Positions 46,452 through 59,138 of a stretch of 64,000 bases of DNA are shown here, piece after piece. How positions within the stretch are numbered: the stretch's first letter is position 1; each line of letters starts with the position of its first letter. This stretch comes from Bullera alba (taxonomy: Eukaryota > Basidiomycota > Tremellomycetes > Tremellales > Bulleraceae), in assembly GCA_001600095.1 (NCBI GenBank), contig BCIX01000002.1, forward strand, positions 62,001-126,000, read 5' to 3'. The notes beneath the pieces were generated by a model, which saw nothing but the letters and a program-made list of their open reading frames with translations, had not been told where the DNA came from and did not search any database. Both the position numbers and the translations under genes were made by a program.

Positions 46452-47922
46452 ATCCAGATCTAGTCACAACGTACACAACACCGCCTTGACCCTATACACC
46501 TACCAGTCTCACAAATAGAAGTCAAATGACTCCCAATACCTATCACTAGCAATGTCACCATGCTTCATTGAACCATTGAGCGAGTGAGCGAGGTGTATGA
46601 GGGTTGCCAGGGATTCGGGATCGTGTCTGAAGCGGTTCATGGGGAGAGGGATTGCGTCGAGTGCTGTGACTACGAGGATGGTGCTGCATCTGGAGTCTTG
46701 GAAGAAGGCTGATATTTGGATTGAGAGACTGTGTTCCGGCTATCGTGAAAACAGTGGCGCCGGCGGCGCGAGATCGCTGCCACACAACTGACTCGCTAAA
46801 GCTCTGACATGACCTGGCATGAACCTCAATCTGAGCCATTGACGGTCTATCAGTAGGGTTCCCTCTTAAGCCTGTCATTAGAGATACTCCTCGGAGAGCG
46901 GAATGAAATCTCAGCCAGCTTCCTTCATGGGAACACTAGATTAATGTCGTCTGTGAGTTGGGTGATAGCCACGGGCCCAGACTATGCTGGATACATCTTC
47001 AGGTCACCACCGCTGAGTACACCACAAGCCCTGTGGACACCGTACACCTTCAGGCTTCACCGAGACAAACGGGGAGGTACGCGTCGTCGCGTCGAGGGCG
47101 AAGACGGCTGAAACCGCGACACTGGATTTCAGTATCAACCAACCCGCCCGCCATCTCCCCTCTTGTCCTCTCACTTCCCCTCCTCTGCCCTCGTGGCCGC
47201 CTACGCCGCTGCCACATATCCTCCACGGGAATATCAAGTCGAGTCACCGACCTTCGCAGTCGTTGCAAATCGACCATTTGAGGTTTCGATATAGACAGGA
47301 GAAGCTGGAGAACAGGGACCTCAGAGCAATGGACCAGGACCGAGAGTGGAGGACGTGATGGAGGACCCAGAGGGTTAGGTGATGGAGGACCCAGAGGGTT
47401 GGGAAAGGCGGCGCAGCTTTTTGCCCCAAGCTGCGAGGGTGGGTTGTGCACGCGATATGGTAGCGCGAGTACGGTCAAGTGATATCCTTATGCAGGAGGT
47501 TGCCGAACATTGACTCTTTGCCGGCGGGGCTGTGCTGATGCAAATCGCTCAGCTAAAGGAGGTCGATGCGTAGGAATAGCTTGCTCCCTGTGCGCGACAT
47601 TCTTGACTTGGAACAAGCAAATCCGAGCCGACTGCGACTATCTCTGAATAAAGGAGTCATCAAGCGGGCTAAGTAGATGGCGGACTGCGACCGTGGCGAC
47701 TTGACAAAGGAACATCATCTGGACTCTTGCCTAGATTCCTTTAGCCGTTCCTCGGCCATCGCAGATGCAGAGTGCTGATTGATGACTACGGTCCGTCGCA
47801 CAAAGGTGCGAGCAAGATTCCACTAGCATATCAAACGTCGATCTCTGACTCAATCTGATCACTCATCTTCGCTCTCACCGAACCGCATCAAGAGCTCTGA
47901 TCAGTTTTGGTTGAGAGCCGCT
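46452..47922. other. Gene-poor interval with a small tandem repeat
   Basis: No gene was recognised in 1.47 kb. A 24-bp unit (start GTGATGGAGGACCCAGAGGG) occurs twice in tandem at 47355-47401. The last 100 bases hold the promoter of the next gene. Confidence 0.4.
47355..47401. repeat. 24-bp tandem repeat, two copies
   Basis: Two adjacent copies of a 24-bp unit differ only at the last bases (GGGTTAG versus GGGTTGG). Two copies make a minisatellite seed at most, and no function is suggested. Confidence 0.7.
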
Positions 47923-48857
47923 ATGATTCAGTTAACGCTATACCTCGCTCGCCACGGTAGAACCGAGTAGTAAGCACCAACTCCACTACCAGGGAGTGCG
48001 GCCTGACAGAGTGATAGCAATGATAGGAAGATAACCCAGGGTCAATTGGACATTCCGCTGAATGCCCTCGGGCGCAAGCAGTCCAAAGCCCTCGGGCAGA
48101 GGTTATCCAATGTGGCCTTTGACGAGATATACTCGTCGTCATTGAGTCGCGCAGTCCAGGTGAGTGTGGAGTTGATTCCGCCATTCTATCATCCTTGAAT
48201 CTGTCAACGCGCGACTTGAGGGTATGCTCATAAGGACACATGCTAACCTCTCGCAGACGGCCGAGGCGATTGTCGCAGAGAGAGCGGAGAAAGGCGGAGC
48301 CTCGCCCCCGATCAAAAAGGACGTGAGGTTGATCGAACGTGGGATGGGGAGTGAAGAAGGGGTGCCATTTGCCGAGAAGGATGACATCTTTTATCCCCCC
48401 GACGCAGAGTCGGCCCATGCGTGAGTGAACGCTGCCTCCCGCAAATATCAAATCGGTCGGAGCGAAAGACTGAGCTGATTGACGGCTTAGGTCCCAGAGT
48501 CGAGTCCTCGAATGGCTACTGGAGCTCCTCGCCTCTCACTCCTCCAGCCCTCCTTCCACTCGGAATGGAGTCGAGACGGAGCCACGCAATATTTTGGTTG
48601 TAACCCACGACGAGACCATCAGTGCGATTTACAACCTCCTCACAGGGCCGAAATCGACAATACCGCTCGAGGTCCCCAATGGTATGGCGGCCGGGTTCTG
48701 GGTCAAGAACACGAGTATTTCCAGGATAAGATTCCAGCTAGGAAGTGAAGGCTCGTGGGAGGCTGCGGTGGAGAGTTGGGGAGAGGACGAGCATATCCCG
48801 TGGTATGATGCAGGTCCCGGAGCCGGCAAGTCGACCTCCAGAGTAGCCTCGTCGTAG
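47923..48857 (+). CDS. Histidine phosphatase / phosphoglycerate-mutase-family protein, copy B
   Basis: Second member of the family, 4 kb from copy A in the same orientation. RHG is in MIQLTLYLARHGRTE, followed by ITQGQLDIPLNALGRKQSKA, FDEIYSSSLSRAVQTAEAI, and ILVVTHDETISAIYNLLTG with the second catalytic histidine. The first two introns fall at the same places as in copy A, after RHGxTx and after the SRA/RRA-xx element, so the two probably derive from one duplicated gene that has diverged strongly. It ends KSTSRVASS at 48857. The third intron (GTGAGTGAACG...GGCTTAG) joins HA|SQSRVLEW. The substrate is unknown. Confidence 0.87.
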
Positions 48858-48956
48858 CGGAACAATCGGACGGACGGATCGATTTGAGATGGGGTGTACT
48901 ATACTGTACATAATGCATGTGATGCGATACAGCTAGAATGATCAGAGACGATAAAC

Positions 48957-50917
48957 TCATGAAGACACCTCTTCGCCCGGCCCTGCTTCCACCGGCGCGG
49001 AGAGGTATGCCGGCACGACCATGTTCTTGCCCGGCTTCAACTTCATCTCCGACAACTTCCTGTCCTTCTTGGCGACCTTCTTTGCCCTTCTCGCCTTCTT
49101 CGCCTCTATAGCCAGAGCCTTCTCTGTGGGGTCGAATGCACCAGTGTCGAAATTGTACTTGAATCCTCGTTTGCGGTACGATCTCGCCTCTGAGACATCC
49201 CTAGCGTGAAGGAGATCCCACTCGATCAGGGCGGATTCTTTAACCTCTCTCTCTGTCCGAGGTCGGATGGGTACGCCGGCCAAGTTGACCTCGGGCTTGT
49301 CCATGTTATATCGGAGATGTGCGTCCCTGCCATTCTTCTTCCATCGCCTCACTGCGTCTTCGCTGTATTTCGTCCTGGCCTCGACCAATCGGCTAAGTGT
49401 GATGACGTGGTTGGCGTACGCTTTCGCCTTGCTCATGGGTGACAGCTCGTCGCCGAGGTATAGCGGCATGAGCGAGTCGATCTCTGCTGTTGTAACAGCA
49501 GGAGCGGGAGCATTCTGGGCCATTCCCCCGAGATACCAATTTGACACTGTTTGATTCCGGGTCATGTCGCCATTGAGATGCTTGGGGAAGATGCCCTTGG
49601 CGAGCCCTTCGGCATGCTGCAGGGCGTATATGCTCGACTCCTTGTACGTGATCTCTTTGGCCCGACTCTGCTTAGTGTCCTTGGATTTGTCCACGTCGGA
49701 TTCGTCTACGAAACGCCAAACGCAGAGCATCAGTTTGAGCACGCTGGTCGAAGGGTGTAGCTCGCAAAATGGGCCACTTACCCGTCTTCTCGTCCTCCTT
49801 GGGCCATTCTATCAGATGTCCTCGATTAGTTCGTCTAAGGCCGGAATTTACGAGGAGTTCCCGTTTGTCGACCTTCCAGGCGTATCTCTTCCAGGTCCAC
49901 TGCTTGGTCTTCTTGTCGTACGTTGGCGCCGAGACTTTGATCTTTGTGGCATAGACATTTTTCCTGAAATCGGTCGTCAGCCAGTCCCGAGTTGATGACG
50001 ACGAAGCGGCTGATGGGCAAGACTTTGTGGACGAGCATGACTCACTCTGGGTCAGTTTTGTTCTCGTGCACTAACAAAGCCAGCTTGGTGAAGTGTATGT
50101 TGACAGGTTCTGAAAGGTCTGGCTGATTGTTCATTGACCATCTATCTTGTTCGATGATCGACCAGTTCTCGTATCCCTCCGGCTCCTTTACCGGGACTAT
50201 CTTCTTCTCCTAAAGTCAGGGTGCAGCGTGAGCAATCATTTTCTGCATCGAGCGCGGGAGGAGCTGGGGTAGGGGATTTCAAGATGGGCCACTCACCGTA
50301 AGACCTTTGAGCTGGACCATGTTCTCCGCCTTGAGTGTTTGACTTATAGTGTACACCTTGTAAACGCCAGGTCTACCTTCCTCATACATGTGCTTTGGCA
50401 AGCCCCTGGTGATCTTGACCTGGTCTCCTTTCTCGAGGTACCACTGCTTGAGCCTGTTGGCGGGGTGTACTGCCTGCAGCTTCTGGCCCGGCTTGTACCT
50501 AGCATAGATGGATCAGCAATCGATTCCCATAACCACACAAGGAGGCAAAGCTTATGCGACCCGCTCGAGGTACTCACTGCCTGGATCTCTTGTTCACAGG
50601 GCTTTTAGCCTTGATCCAGCGACCATGCGACCAATGTCCGATAGTTTCGACACCGGACATGTGCTGGAAATAAGGTCTACGTCTCCTCAATCCCGGCTTT
50701 GACATCTCCTTGATCTTCATCGAGCCCAGTCTTGGCAACACGCCGACCGTTGTCCGGCTCAGTTTGTTGGGGATCGTACCCCTGCTAAACAGTTTTCCAT
50801 TCCTACGGAGGACTGCCTCGCGAATTAGTACAATCTCAATTAACGAGGTTGAGTGGTCTCACGCTGCTGGACCACCGTTGGATCCTTGACGATCCTCCTG
50901 AATAGTCTTCCCGGCAT
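48957..50917 (-). CDS. Mitochondrial large-subunit ribosomal protein uL24m-like (MRPL40 type)
   Basis: The protein looks like the fungal mitochondrial L24 with its KOW-type RNA-binding motif. It opens MPGRLFRRIVKDPTVVQQ, basic and mitochondrion-like. KRSRQYKPGQKLQAVHPANR and WYLEKGDQVKITRGLPKHM follow, with GRPGVYKVY and ENMVQLKGL forming the KOW strands, and then ENWSIIEQDRWSMNNQPDLS. A long basic C-terminal extension contains NVITLSRLVEARTKYSEDA-like and KKARRAKKVAKKDRKLSEM and ends GPGEEVSS. About seven exons are present. Total length (about 430 residues) exceeds bacterial L24, as is usual for fungal mitochondrial forms. The assignment rests on the GDxVKI-KOW block. Confidence 0.75.
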
Positions 50918-51271
50918 CTTGATAGGACTTTAGTGTGAGTCTGGGAGGTGTAGACTATATGAGAGTTGTTTTCGAGGTTGTCGTTTGAGTAATTCAGTCA
51001 AAGTCGGAAATCTCGATCAGGCGATCGCTTATCAAATTCAAGTTCTCCGCCAGGAAGATATGCCACGTCAGCACACACACGCTATGGTGCCCCGCGTTAC
51101 ATCTCCCTCCGCCCTGGTCGTCTCCCGCTGGTGTTTCAGAGTTGGGACATTGCATCCAGCCTGTCATCACACCCATCTTCGACGACCTCGGCAGCGGCAG
51201 CCTCGACAAGTCATCTGAAGTCGAGATTGAAACGTCTCGACGGACTCAATCTGGCCAGGAGCTCGCCTGGG
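50918..51271. promoter_or_regulatory. Divergent promoter region, uL24m-like and 5-phosphatase genes
   Basis: This 354-base gap between divergent genes holds both promoters. A frame continues upstream of the 51272 ATG to 51131 without an ATG. Confidence 0.35.
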
Positions 51272-54200
51272 ATGAGTTCCAACCCGCATGTAGAGGTCCA
51301 ATCGGTGCTGCGACCCGGAGATCGCGTGGTAGCCTCGATCCCATGTCGCATCAGGACTGACGGGCTGCAGTATCACCGAGCAGAGGCGTTCGTTGTTGTC
51401 AACCGGTCCAACGGGCACGAGGAATCAGCGTGAGTGGCCATCAAGCCATGCGTCAGGGCTATCTATTCCTTGGGTATCATTGGCCATTTCTGGCTCATAA
51501 GCACAGGTCATGGTGGTGGGGGCTGACGAGACTTCCAGTGTCCTGGTAGTGGTCCCCGGGCAGTCCAGTGCCGATTTGAGGATCACTCATCTCATACCGG
51601 TCACTGCGGGGTTTAAGCACTATCTCAATCAGACACCTCCCTCGCCTTCGACATCCTTCTTCCATCAAAGCTCCCGTCCGCGTGAGTCAGCTCCGGCGGC
51701 CTTCACTAGGAGCAGCTCATGTGCTGACATGGCACCAGACATCATCCTTTCGCTGCAGCACGAGGCGCAAAAGGTGGAGCTGAGAATCTCCTCCGCTCAG
51801 ACCGTCAGGGTGCAGTCGTTGATAGCGGAACTAAGGCGACTGATGGGTATTGCCCGTAAGATAAACTCCCGAGAATAGGGTTGCAATCACTGATGTCTCG
51901 TCTTCGCTTAGGTAAGAACAAAGCGTCTGCCCTCACTAGGCTCCTTTGGACGCAGTTGTACCCCGTCAACCCGCCATCACTCGGCGATCTAGATGAGAAC
52001 GAGGAAGTGCTTTCACCGGCTGAAAGCTCCGCTTCCGCCTCTGCCTTCTTATCCCCCTCTTCGTCTTGTGAGCAGTCTGTCCGACAGTCGGAGCTTTGCT
52101 AAGCCTCTCGTCAGCATACAGCTTTCAAACTATACAGACTCCTTTGACAGCCACTACATTAGCCTCGGATAGCGCGGACGAGGAGTATCCGAATCCCTTC
52201 CTGCCGACATTTTCGAGAACTGCTTTCTTGCGGAAGAGGCTATTTGCGAGACAAGACAAATGGTCCTCTACCACTCCAATACGGTGAGCCCTATCTCCGC
52301 TACCTTAACCCTCATGAGGCGAGGTCACAAGCTGAGACCGTGTCAGGATACGCCTTGGAACGTATAATGTTAACGACAAGCTGCCGCCTCCTGGGACTAA
52401 GGAGTTGGCTCCATTTGCCGGTTCTGGAGAAGAGGATATTCTGGTATTCAGCTTCCAAGAAGTCGGTGAGTCGTCCGACCGACACAGTACTAGTACCGCA
52501 GCTGATCCGCGTAGACCTCCGCAGTCAAGCTCTACTAGTCTCCCAGGGGAATGTCCGAGCGGAAGAATGGACAGCGGCGATATTGGCAGGTATAGGAGAT
52601 CGAGCGGACGAGTTCGAGAAAGTAGGTCGTGCCATAGTGAAGAGAGCGATGGCTGATGGGAACAGCTCGTCATGACGCAATATGTCGGAGTGGTCACCGT
52701 CGTTTTTGTGAGAAAGACGCTGAGGAGCGCGATAAGCCGGGTGGAGACCAGTGAGCGGGGAATAGGACTTCTCGGCTGGGGAGTAAGTTATAGCTACAAT
52801 ATTCACGTTCAAACCATGAGAGCTGATATCATTTGTAGGGCAATAAAGCTGTGAGCAGAGCAGAAATGATCACAACGCAAAGCTGACTCCTGTTAGGGCG
52901 TCGCAGTGCGAATGCGCGTTCACGACTCGACACTTTGTTTTGTCAACTCCCGTGAGATAGATCCAGGCTGTAAAGCTAGCAGGGTACTGACGGCTTCAGA
53001 CCTCGCTGCATTTGCCTCTGCGCTGGACAGACGGAGATCAGACTACTCGGCTCTATTGAAGAGCCTCACATTCTCGAGACCCGCCGGGGAGGGGATATTG
53101 CCCGCATACGAGGAGTTGCTCCCGGAGAACAGGGACAGATTGCTCGGCGTAGAGGACTCGCATGTCCTGGTGAGTGCATCCACTAGGTTTTATCGTCTGA
53201 GCTGATGGCGATGGAAGTTCTGGCTCGGAGACCTCAATTATAGAGTTGAGGCGGAGGACGATATACTGCGCGCATGGGTAGATGAGCAGAAATGGGGCTT
53301 GATCCTCGAAAAGGATCAGGTGAGTGGTTGGACATGCGTCCTGGACGACATTCTGGGCGCTGATTGCTTTCTCGGCAGTTGAAGAGCGACATTGCCAGTG
53401 GTAAATCCTTCGCTGGCTTCCAAGAGCACCCAATCGACTTTCCTCCGTAAGTGCCCAGGGTCTAGCCGAAAGAACTCTCCCTGATCGTTGGCAGATCGTA
53501 CAAGTACATCCATGGCAGCTCGACACTCGACACCAAGCGATCTCCCGCATACACCGATCGAATCCTATACTCCGTCCCAACCCAATCTACAGCATTCAGC
53601 CCAGCCGCCAAGATCCGCTGCGAGGGGTATACCTCCCATCCAATCTTTTGGTCCGATCATCGGCCCGTCTCGGCGGGGTATACCGTCGACGTGAGGGTCG
53701 TCGAGGAGGAGACCCGGCGAGCAGAGTACGTAGCCGTGGAGAGGGAGTTGGAGCGCTTGGAAGAGGTGTACAAGCCGGCCCTGGAGGTCGGACAGACGAA
53801 TATCGAGTTCAGGGCGGTAGAGTGAGTTGCAGCTGCGTAGAACTTGGCTATTGAGCAAGCTGATTGGCAATGGTAGTCTCTGTGTGCCGGCGGTGCGAGA
53901 GGTGAAATTGGCAAATCGGGGAAGAGTCCCCGCTACGTTTAGTTTCAAATCGCCTTCACAGGATAAACCGATCTGTGAGCTGTCTGACGTGCATTGATAA
54001 CGTGACATTAGCTGATAGGAATGTAGGCAAGCCGTCGATATGGCCATTCCCGGCGGTCGGAGTCGTAGAAGCGGGTCAAGAGGTCACACTGCGGATAAGC
54101 CTGCTCGTTCACCCGGACAGCGCGCGTGCTCTGACCCTCGGGGAGGAGGAGCTGAGCGGTATGTCGGATCTGTTACCAAGGCTGAGGGAGGCTGACACGT

Positions 54201-55496
54201 AATGTTCACAGATGTGCTTGTCTTGCATGTGGATACAGGCAAGGACACTGTGAGTCCATCTCCCACGTCAAACAATTGTGTGCTAACCCCGCGAGCAGTT
54301 CTTGACCATCCAGGCCAATTTGAACCCCACGATATTCGGCCAATCACTCTCGTACCTCTCCACTCTACCCGGTCCTATCCGATCTACAACCCTCGCTGAG
54401 CGGAAGAAACTCGCCCAGCCCAAAGAAGCAGACCCGTACGAGGGGGATGGCTCTGATCGCAATCGGCCCGTGAAGGAGGTTTGGCAACTACTCGAATATT
54501 TGATATCCCACGGCACCGGCATCCAGGATCTATGGGCCGAAGTCGACCCTTCTTCCGAGGCGTTGACGCCAATGGAGACGCCGAGGAGCGAAAAGGTCTT
54601 CCGCTTAGATCCTCACTCGGGTCAGGAGCCTGGGTTGGATAAAGGGGATATACTGTCCATCCTGGCGCTATTGGATAGAGGCGAGGAGCTGGCGGATCAA
54701 CCTCCGAGAGCGGTGGGCAGGACGTTGTTGATTCTCCTGGCAAATGTCCCCGAGGGACTGGTTGGGCCTAAAGCCGCCGAGTGTGAGAATGCCACGGATC
54801 GCGACGAGGCGTTTGCCGCGCTGGAGGGATTATCGCACGCGAACTCCAATGTGAGTCGAACTAGTGACACTAATCAGTTGCGGGGGGGTGTAGAGGCTGA
54901 CGAGGACAGGTGTTGATCGGGTTGATGAGCGTGGTGACGCTGTGTGCGGGAGAGCCGGGGTCGCCGAAACCCGTGTTGTCGCCTGGCGCAGCATCTCTTG
55001 CACGAGCTGAGGCTGGAGAGCCGGACGAGATTGATGTGCTGGACAAAGTCGCAGAGGACACGGAGGAGTCTACAGCCGGAGCAGAATCGAGCGAGGATGC
55101 GCAGGCAGAGCGAGAGCAAGAGCAGGGACTCTCCTCGGATCCACCTGAGGTGGAGATCGACACCGCTGCGAAGAAGGACAAAGTCTCAGAAAGCCTGGAT
55201 GTGGCAGTGGAGAAAATGGACAGATTGAAGATCATGGCGAAAAAGGCCGTGGGGCTGGAGGACACCTTGACCCCGGAGGCGGTGGACACCAGCAGTGCAG
55301 GTGCAGACTCCATTGAATCCAGCTCGGTGATATTAGAGTCTACGGGTGAGTCGCGGTGGAATACTTCGGTCAATGAGGAGAGGAATGAGCTAATGTTGGG
55401 GTCGCAGTTGAGGCGCTGGTGCCTGCGGTCTTTGGGGACGACAAGGATGAGTCGGGACATAGAAAGCGATTTATCAGGTTGATGTTGGGTGGATGA
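51272..55496 (+). CDS. OCRL/INPP5B-like inositol polyphosphate 5-phosphatase with ASH and RhoGAP-like regions
   Basis: It removes the 5-phosphate from PI(4,5)P2-type lipids and acts in endosomal and Golgi trafficking. Catalytic motifs are RVYVGTYNVN-type strand, DILVFSFQEV, CFVNSHLAAF (spliced C|AC), FWLGDLNYRVEAEDDI, SYKYIHGSSTLDTKRSPAYT-DRIL, and FWSDHRPVSA. An ASH-like domain follows (NRGRVPATFSFKSP, WPFPAVGVVEAG), then a RhoGAP-like region (VPLAVWQLLEYLIS-type, RTLLILLANVPE, LIGLMSVVTLCAG). The C-terminus is acidic and, after an intron, ends HRKRFIRLMLGG. The 5' end is unsettled: the first intron (donor after EESA) does not keep frame with the obvious acceptor before MVVGADETSS, so 51272 and that intron are tentative. 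About twelve introns are present. Confidence 0.85.
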
Positions 55497-55628
55497 GCCA
55501 GAGCGGGAGCGGGAGTTAGCAGCATAGGGCGATCAGACGAGACTATCTATCGAGTCTGTTACAATGCGTCGTATATAGTCTGCCTTGCACAGAGTGCAGT
55601 GATGCATCATCTAGCAGTATATGCGCCC

Positions 55629-57539
55629 TCACGAGGCCTGCTTCTGCGACTCTTGTATCGCCTTGATCATCCGTCCTCCTAGTTTCGTCGCTTCGTCAAA
55701 TCTCGGCGAGAAGAACTCTACCCATATCATCAGTATGTATTCCCGTCGCTCAACGCTGCACTCACCCGCTGTCTCCTGGAACCGCCTGGCGTACAAGTCG
55801 AAATTGCCGAAACTGACACACTCTGACCAACCCCTGGCTGCGATGCAAAATTCCATGTCGTCTCTCCGGTGGTTGTTATCGCTCAAACTGGCCTTTATGG
55901 CATTTTCCACCAGCGCCCTCGATCTGAACAAGTACTCTGCAACACCGATCCATAGCATGAAGACGGGCGTGCCCGCGACGTCGAGATGCTCGAATGGCCG
56001 GATCGAGAGGTTTGCCCAGCAATCCACCATGGCCAAGAGGGATAAATGCGAGTTCGGCGTCGGTGTCTGCGTCTGCGAGGACGGTTGTGATTGGGATTGA
56101 GACTTGTTGCCTAGGCTGAACTGATCGAGGATGTCCACTGAGATGAGTGGTTTCCGATCCCCTCGTCTCGATGTAGAAGGCCCGCCAGAGCTCGATTCCC
56201 CATTGGCGCTCTGAGCGGACGCAGTGTCCGCTCCGCCCTCCTGATCCCGCGTCCACCCGAATACCTTTTCCCGGGATCGCCAGACTCGGTCCCGTAGCTC
56301 ATCGCCCTTGTTCTCCAACATCAATTTGAACAGCTCGGTCACGCTCCGTGCGTACTCTTTGATCTGGGTGGCGGCGACGGGGTTGAGAAGGGCGAGTCCG
56401 GCGTACACGTGGTATTTTGCGGAATAGATTCGTAGCGTGATGTTCACTTTGATGACCTCGATGCCGGAGACGTAGCGCGCAGTTTCCCAGGGATACGCAG
56501 AGGACTCTCGCCAAGCCGTGCCCATACTGAGGGGGTCAGCGGGAAGGTGCGGATTACGCTCGGGAAAGGTTGCTCACCTCAAGAACGCGGCGTGGGTCAC
56601 GGCTTGGGTGTTGGCAGTCACCATGTCGTGCTCTTCGTAGCTGAGGTATACGTATCGCGACTTGAAGCTCCTGAACACGTCTTCGACAAAGGTCACGATG
56701 CTGGCAGGTCCCCGGTGGTGTATGATGATCTAAGTCCATGTCAGCGTGGTCTCTCCGACATTCGTGCGACGTTGCTCCCTGGTCTCTAAGCCTATCCTCC
56801 CGAAGAACTCCCTGCCTGTCATAGACCATCGTGACTCCTGTCTCCTTGACATCCCCCTCCCAATGAGATCGCAGCCCACTCACCAACGGCTGCCCCTCTG
56901 TCGTCACACTCGGTCCATGTAGCGAATGCACCGAGCAGATCATGGTGTCTGCAGGGAGAAACTCCTCAAAGGCCTGCTTCTCTGGCGCCTTGACGCTCGT
57001 CTGGCCAGCTACTATCGCTCCGACTTTGGTCGACGGTCCAAACTCTTTGACCACGGCTTTGATGTGTGCCGCTTCGACGGAATAGATGATAAAATCGGAA
57101 ATTCGGGACACGGCGTGTCCATCCACCAGTGGGGTTATTGAGGTTCCTGTAAACGTACCACGTCAGCGCATAGCTCCTATTGAGGAATTGGGTCTGGTCG
57201 TGGGGCGTGAGAGCGTGGTGTCCAATTGTCGAGATAATGGAACTGCTCTCGGACTCACCCTTGAGCTCCTCCACTAGGTCGTGATACTTCTCCTTCTTGT
57301 CACACACGTATATCCTAGGCTCGTATTAGATGACCGTTCGCACAGATCGGTGTGTGTGCCCTCTACCTACCGCTTCAATCCACCCTCGCTCAGTCGCCTA
57401 GCGTACATCTTGCCCATCTGGCCACAGGGTCAGCGACATTCCTTCCATCACCTGCCAGCCTCAGATAAAAGTTCTGAACCGAGCTCACATCTCCCATCCC
57501 GATGATGCCAATGACAGGCTGTGGATCCATGGTCGCCAT
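55629..57539 (-). CDS. TYR1: Prephenate dehydrogenase (NADP+), tyrosine biosynthesis
   Basis: TYR1 oxidatively decarboxylates prephenate to 4-hydroxyphenylpyruvate in the cytosol. The N-terminal Rossmann motif is VIGIIGMGDMGKMYARRLSE, joined across an intron in GD|MGK. Further landmarks are RIYVCDKKEKYHDLVEEL, ISDFIIYSVEAAHIKAVV, AGQTSVKAPEKQAFEEFL, CSVHSLHGPSV, SRYVYLSYEEHDMVTANT-QAVTH with catalytic-region histidines, AFLSMGTAW, and a long C-terminal domain ending SQKQAS. Exon count is about six. An in-frame ATG further upstream (57605) exists, but MATMDPQPVIG is the natural start. The C-domain insert (SSGGPSTSRRGDRKP) is low-complexity. Confidence 0.92.
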
Positions 57540-58038
57540 CGTGCCAAATGCTGCAGGCTTCGGTTCTGTTTGGCAACGAATGGGCAGTGTTCGGTGTTCC
57601 TCCACGACTTATATCCTGGTCACGAGAGCCGGAATCTGGTTTCACTCTTGGTCTCGCTGTCTTTATGATCTATGCTGCTCCTGTCGATGCCCTTCCAGTC
57701 GTAGGTGTTGATGAGTATGGTAACTGCGCTCAAGGAGAAGTGACGAAATGAACGAAGCAACATTTCGACAAATTCAAAACGACTCGGTAAGATCCGACCG
57801 GTTCGTCCGCCCGAAGCGAGTCCAAGCTGCAGAGGTGATTGCACAAAGCTCTCTCTGTCCTCATCTAGGTATGCGAAGCGTTGGCGGAGCAACGAGGGAG
57901 CTTCGCTCAAGTAATTCATGATTATTCCCGTATTGCCTGGCTACACTCGAAAGAAAAAGTATGTAGCTTCTCATTTCCCGCAAACTAGGTCTTCTTCCAA
58001 ATCGTCCGTCTCCCCCATTCATACTCAAGCTTCACAGC
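57540..58038. other. Promoter region of TYR1 and end of surface-protein gene
   Basis: Nothing recognisable was seen. The region serves as TYR1 promoter on the left and as 3' flank of the surface-protein gene on the right. The minus-strand frame 57620-57919 has no family features. Confidence 0.35.
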
Positions 58039-59138
58039 TTAAAGGACGAAAGCGGCACCGGCGGCGAGACCGACGATACCAACGGCCATACCGGCCAAAG
58101 AGGGGATCACGGCAACGGGACCAGCGGCACCGGTTGGCAAGGCAGCGGCCGAGGAAGCAGCGGAAACAGCAGAAGAAGCGGCAGCCTAGAATACACGAAT
58201 CAGCTAGGGTCAAGATTGCGGGATGGGCTACTCACGCTTGGGCCGGGACCGCCGCCAACACTCTGGGTTATGGAGGGAACGGAGCCAGTGGAGCCGGTGG
58301 CGATGACGATACCGCTGGAAGCAGAGGTGAAAGCGACGCCGCTGGTCAAACTGGCCAAGACACCGGAAGAGGAGGCGCCGATAGAACCGGAAGCGGCGCT
58401 GATGTCAGGGTTAGCGGCCATTCGCTCTTCACCGTGGAGACAGTGCTCACCCGCCTGGCACCGCAAGAGAGGTGCTAGGAACAGCCTGACCGGCCTGAGA
58501 ACAGGCGTTCTGGAGAGTCGTGATGGCGTCGTTGAGCTGGCCGACCTCGGCAGAGGTAACACCTGGGGTCTCCTGGACGATACAGTCGAAGCAGCCGATC
58601 TAAAGAGATAGTGTTAGCTTCCGTCGTCAACCCAGACCGACACGCAAGCTATGCGCGTGGCAAGGCGAGGGAAGGCACTCACGAAGTTCGAGTAGGTGTC
58701 AGCCTGGCAGACGGAAAGACAGGTGTTGAGGTCCTGGCTGAGACACGCGTTGTAGATGTTCAAGGCGGTCGCACATCTGTCCTGACAGGCGCTTGGGACC
58801 GAGGCGGAGGAAAGCTGCCTCGTGACGAGTCTGTGGATGGTTCCCTCGTGTCCTCCGAGCGCGGCTGAAAGGTGTCAGCGGGCATCTTCAACTCGGACTG
58901 TTTTGGAAACGTGGTCAATGGTGATGATGCAGGATTGCCATGGGGTCTGACTGGAGCAGCAAGCTGACCCCACGTAGAGGGCACGTGCTCATTCGCATGG
59001 CACGATGAGAGGATGCACGCGCTTGGTCCTTTGACCTGCCGCTTGATGGAGGTGGAGCGAGCGGATGTGATTCACGACTCTTCACTCACAGACCGCGACG
59101 GAACCGAGAAGGGCGACAAGGGTGACTTTGGTGAACAT
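58039..59138 (-). CDS. Secreted Cys-rich, Ser/Ala-rich GPI-type surface protein
   Basis: Exon 1 (59090-59138) encodes a signal peptide MFTKVTLVALLGSVAV. The ectodomain has eight cysteines in a compact pattern (ACQDRC, NACLSQDLNTCLSVC, GCFDC, NAC). A Ser/Gly/Ala-rich stalk (ASGSIGASSSGVLASLTSG, then GPSAAASSAV) follows, and a C-terminal hydrophobic tail (GPVAVIPSLAGMAVGIVGLA) ends in AAFVL, as expected for GPI attachment. Splice VPGG|AASGS uses acceptor ACATCAG, which keeps the frame through the GSIGAS stretch. I do not recognise the family; many basidiomycete cell-wall proteins look like this. Confidence 0.75.
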
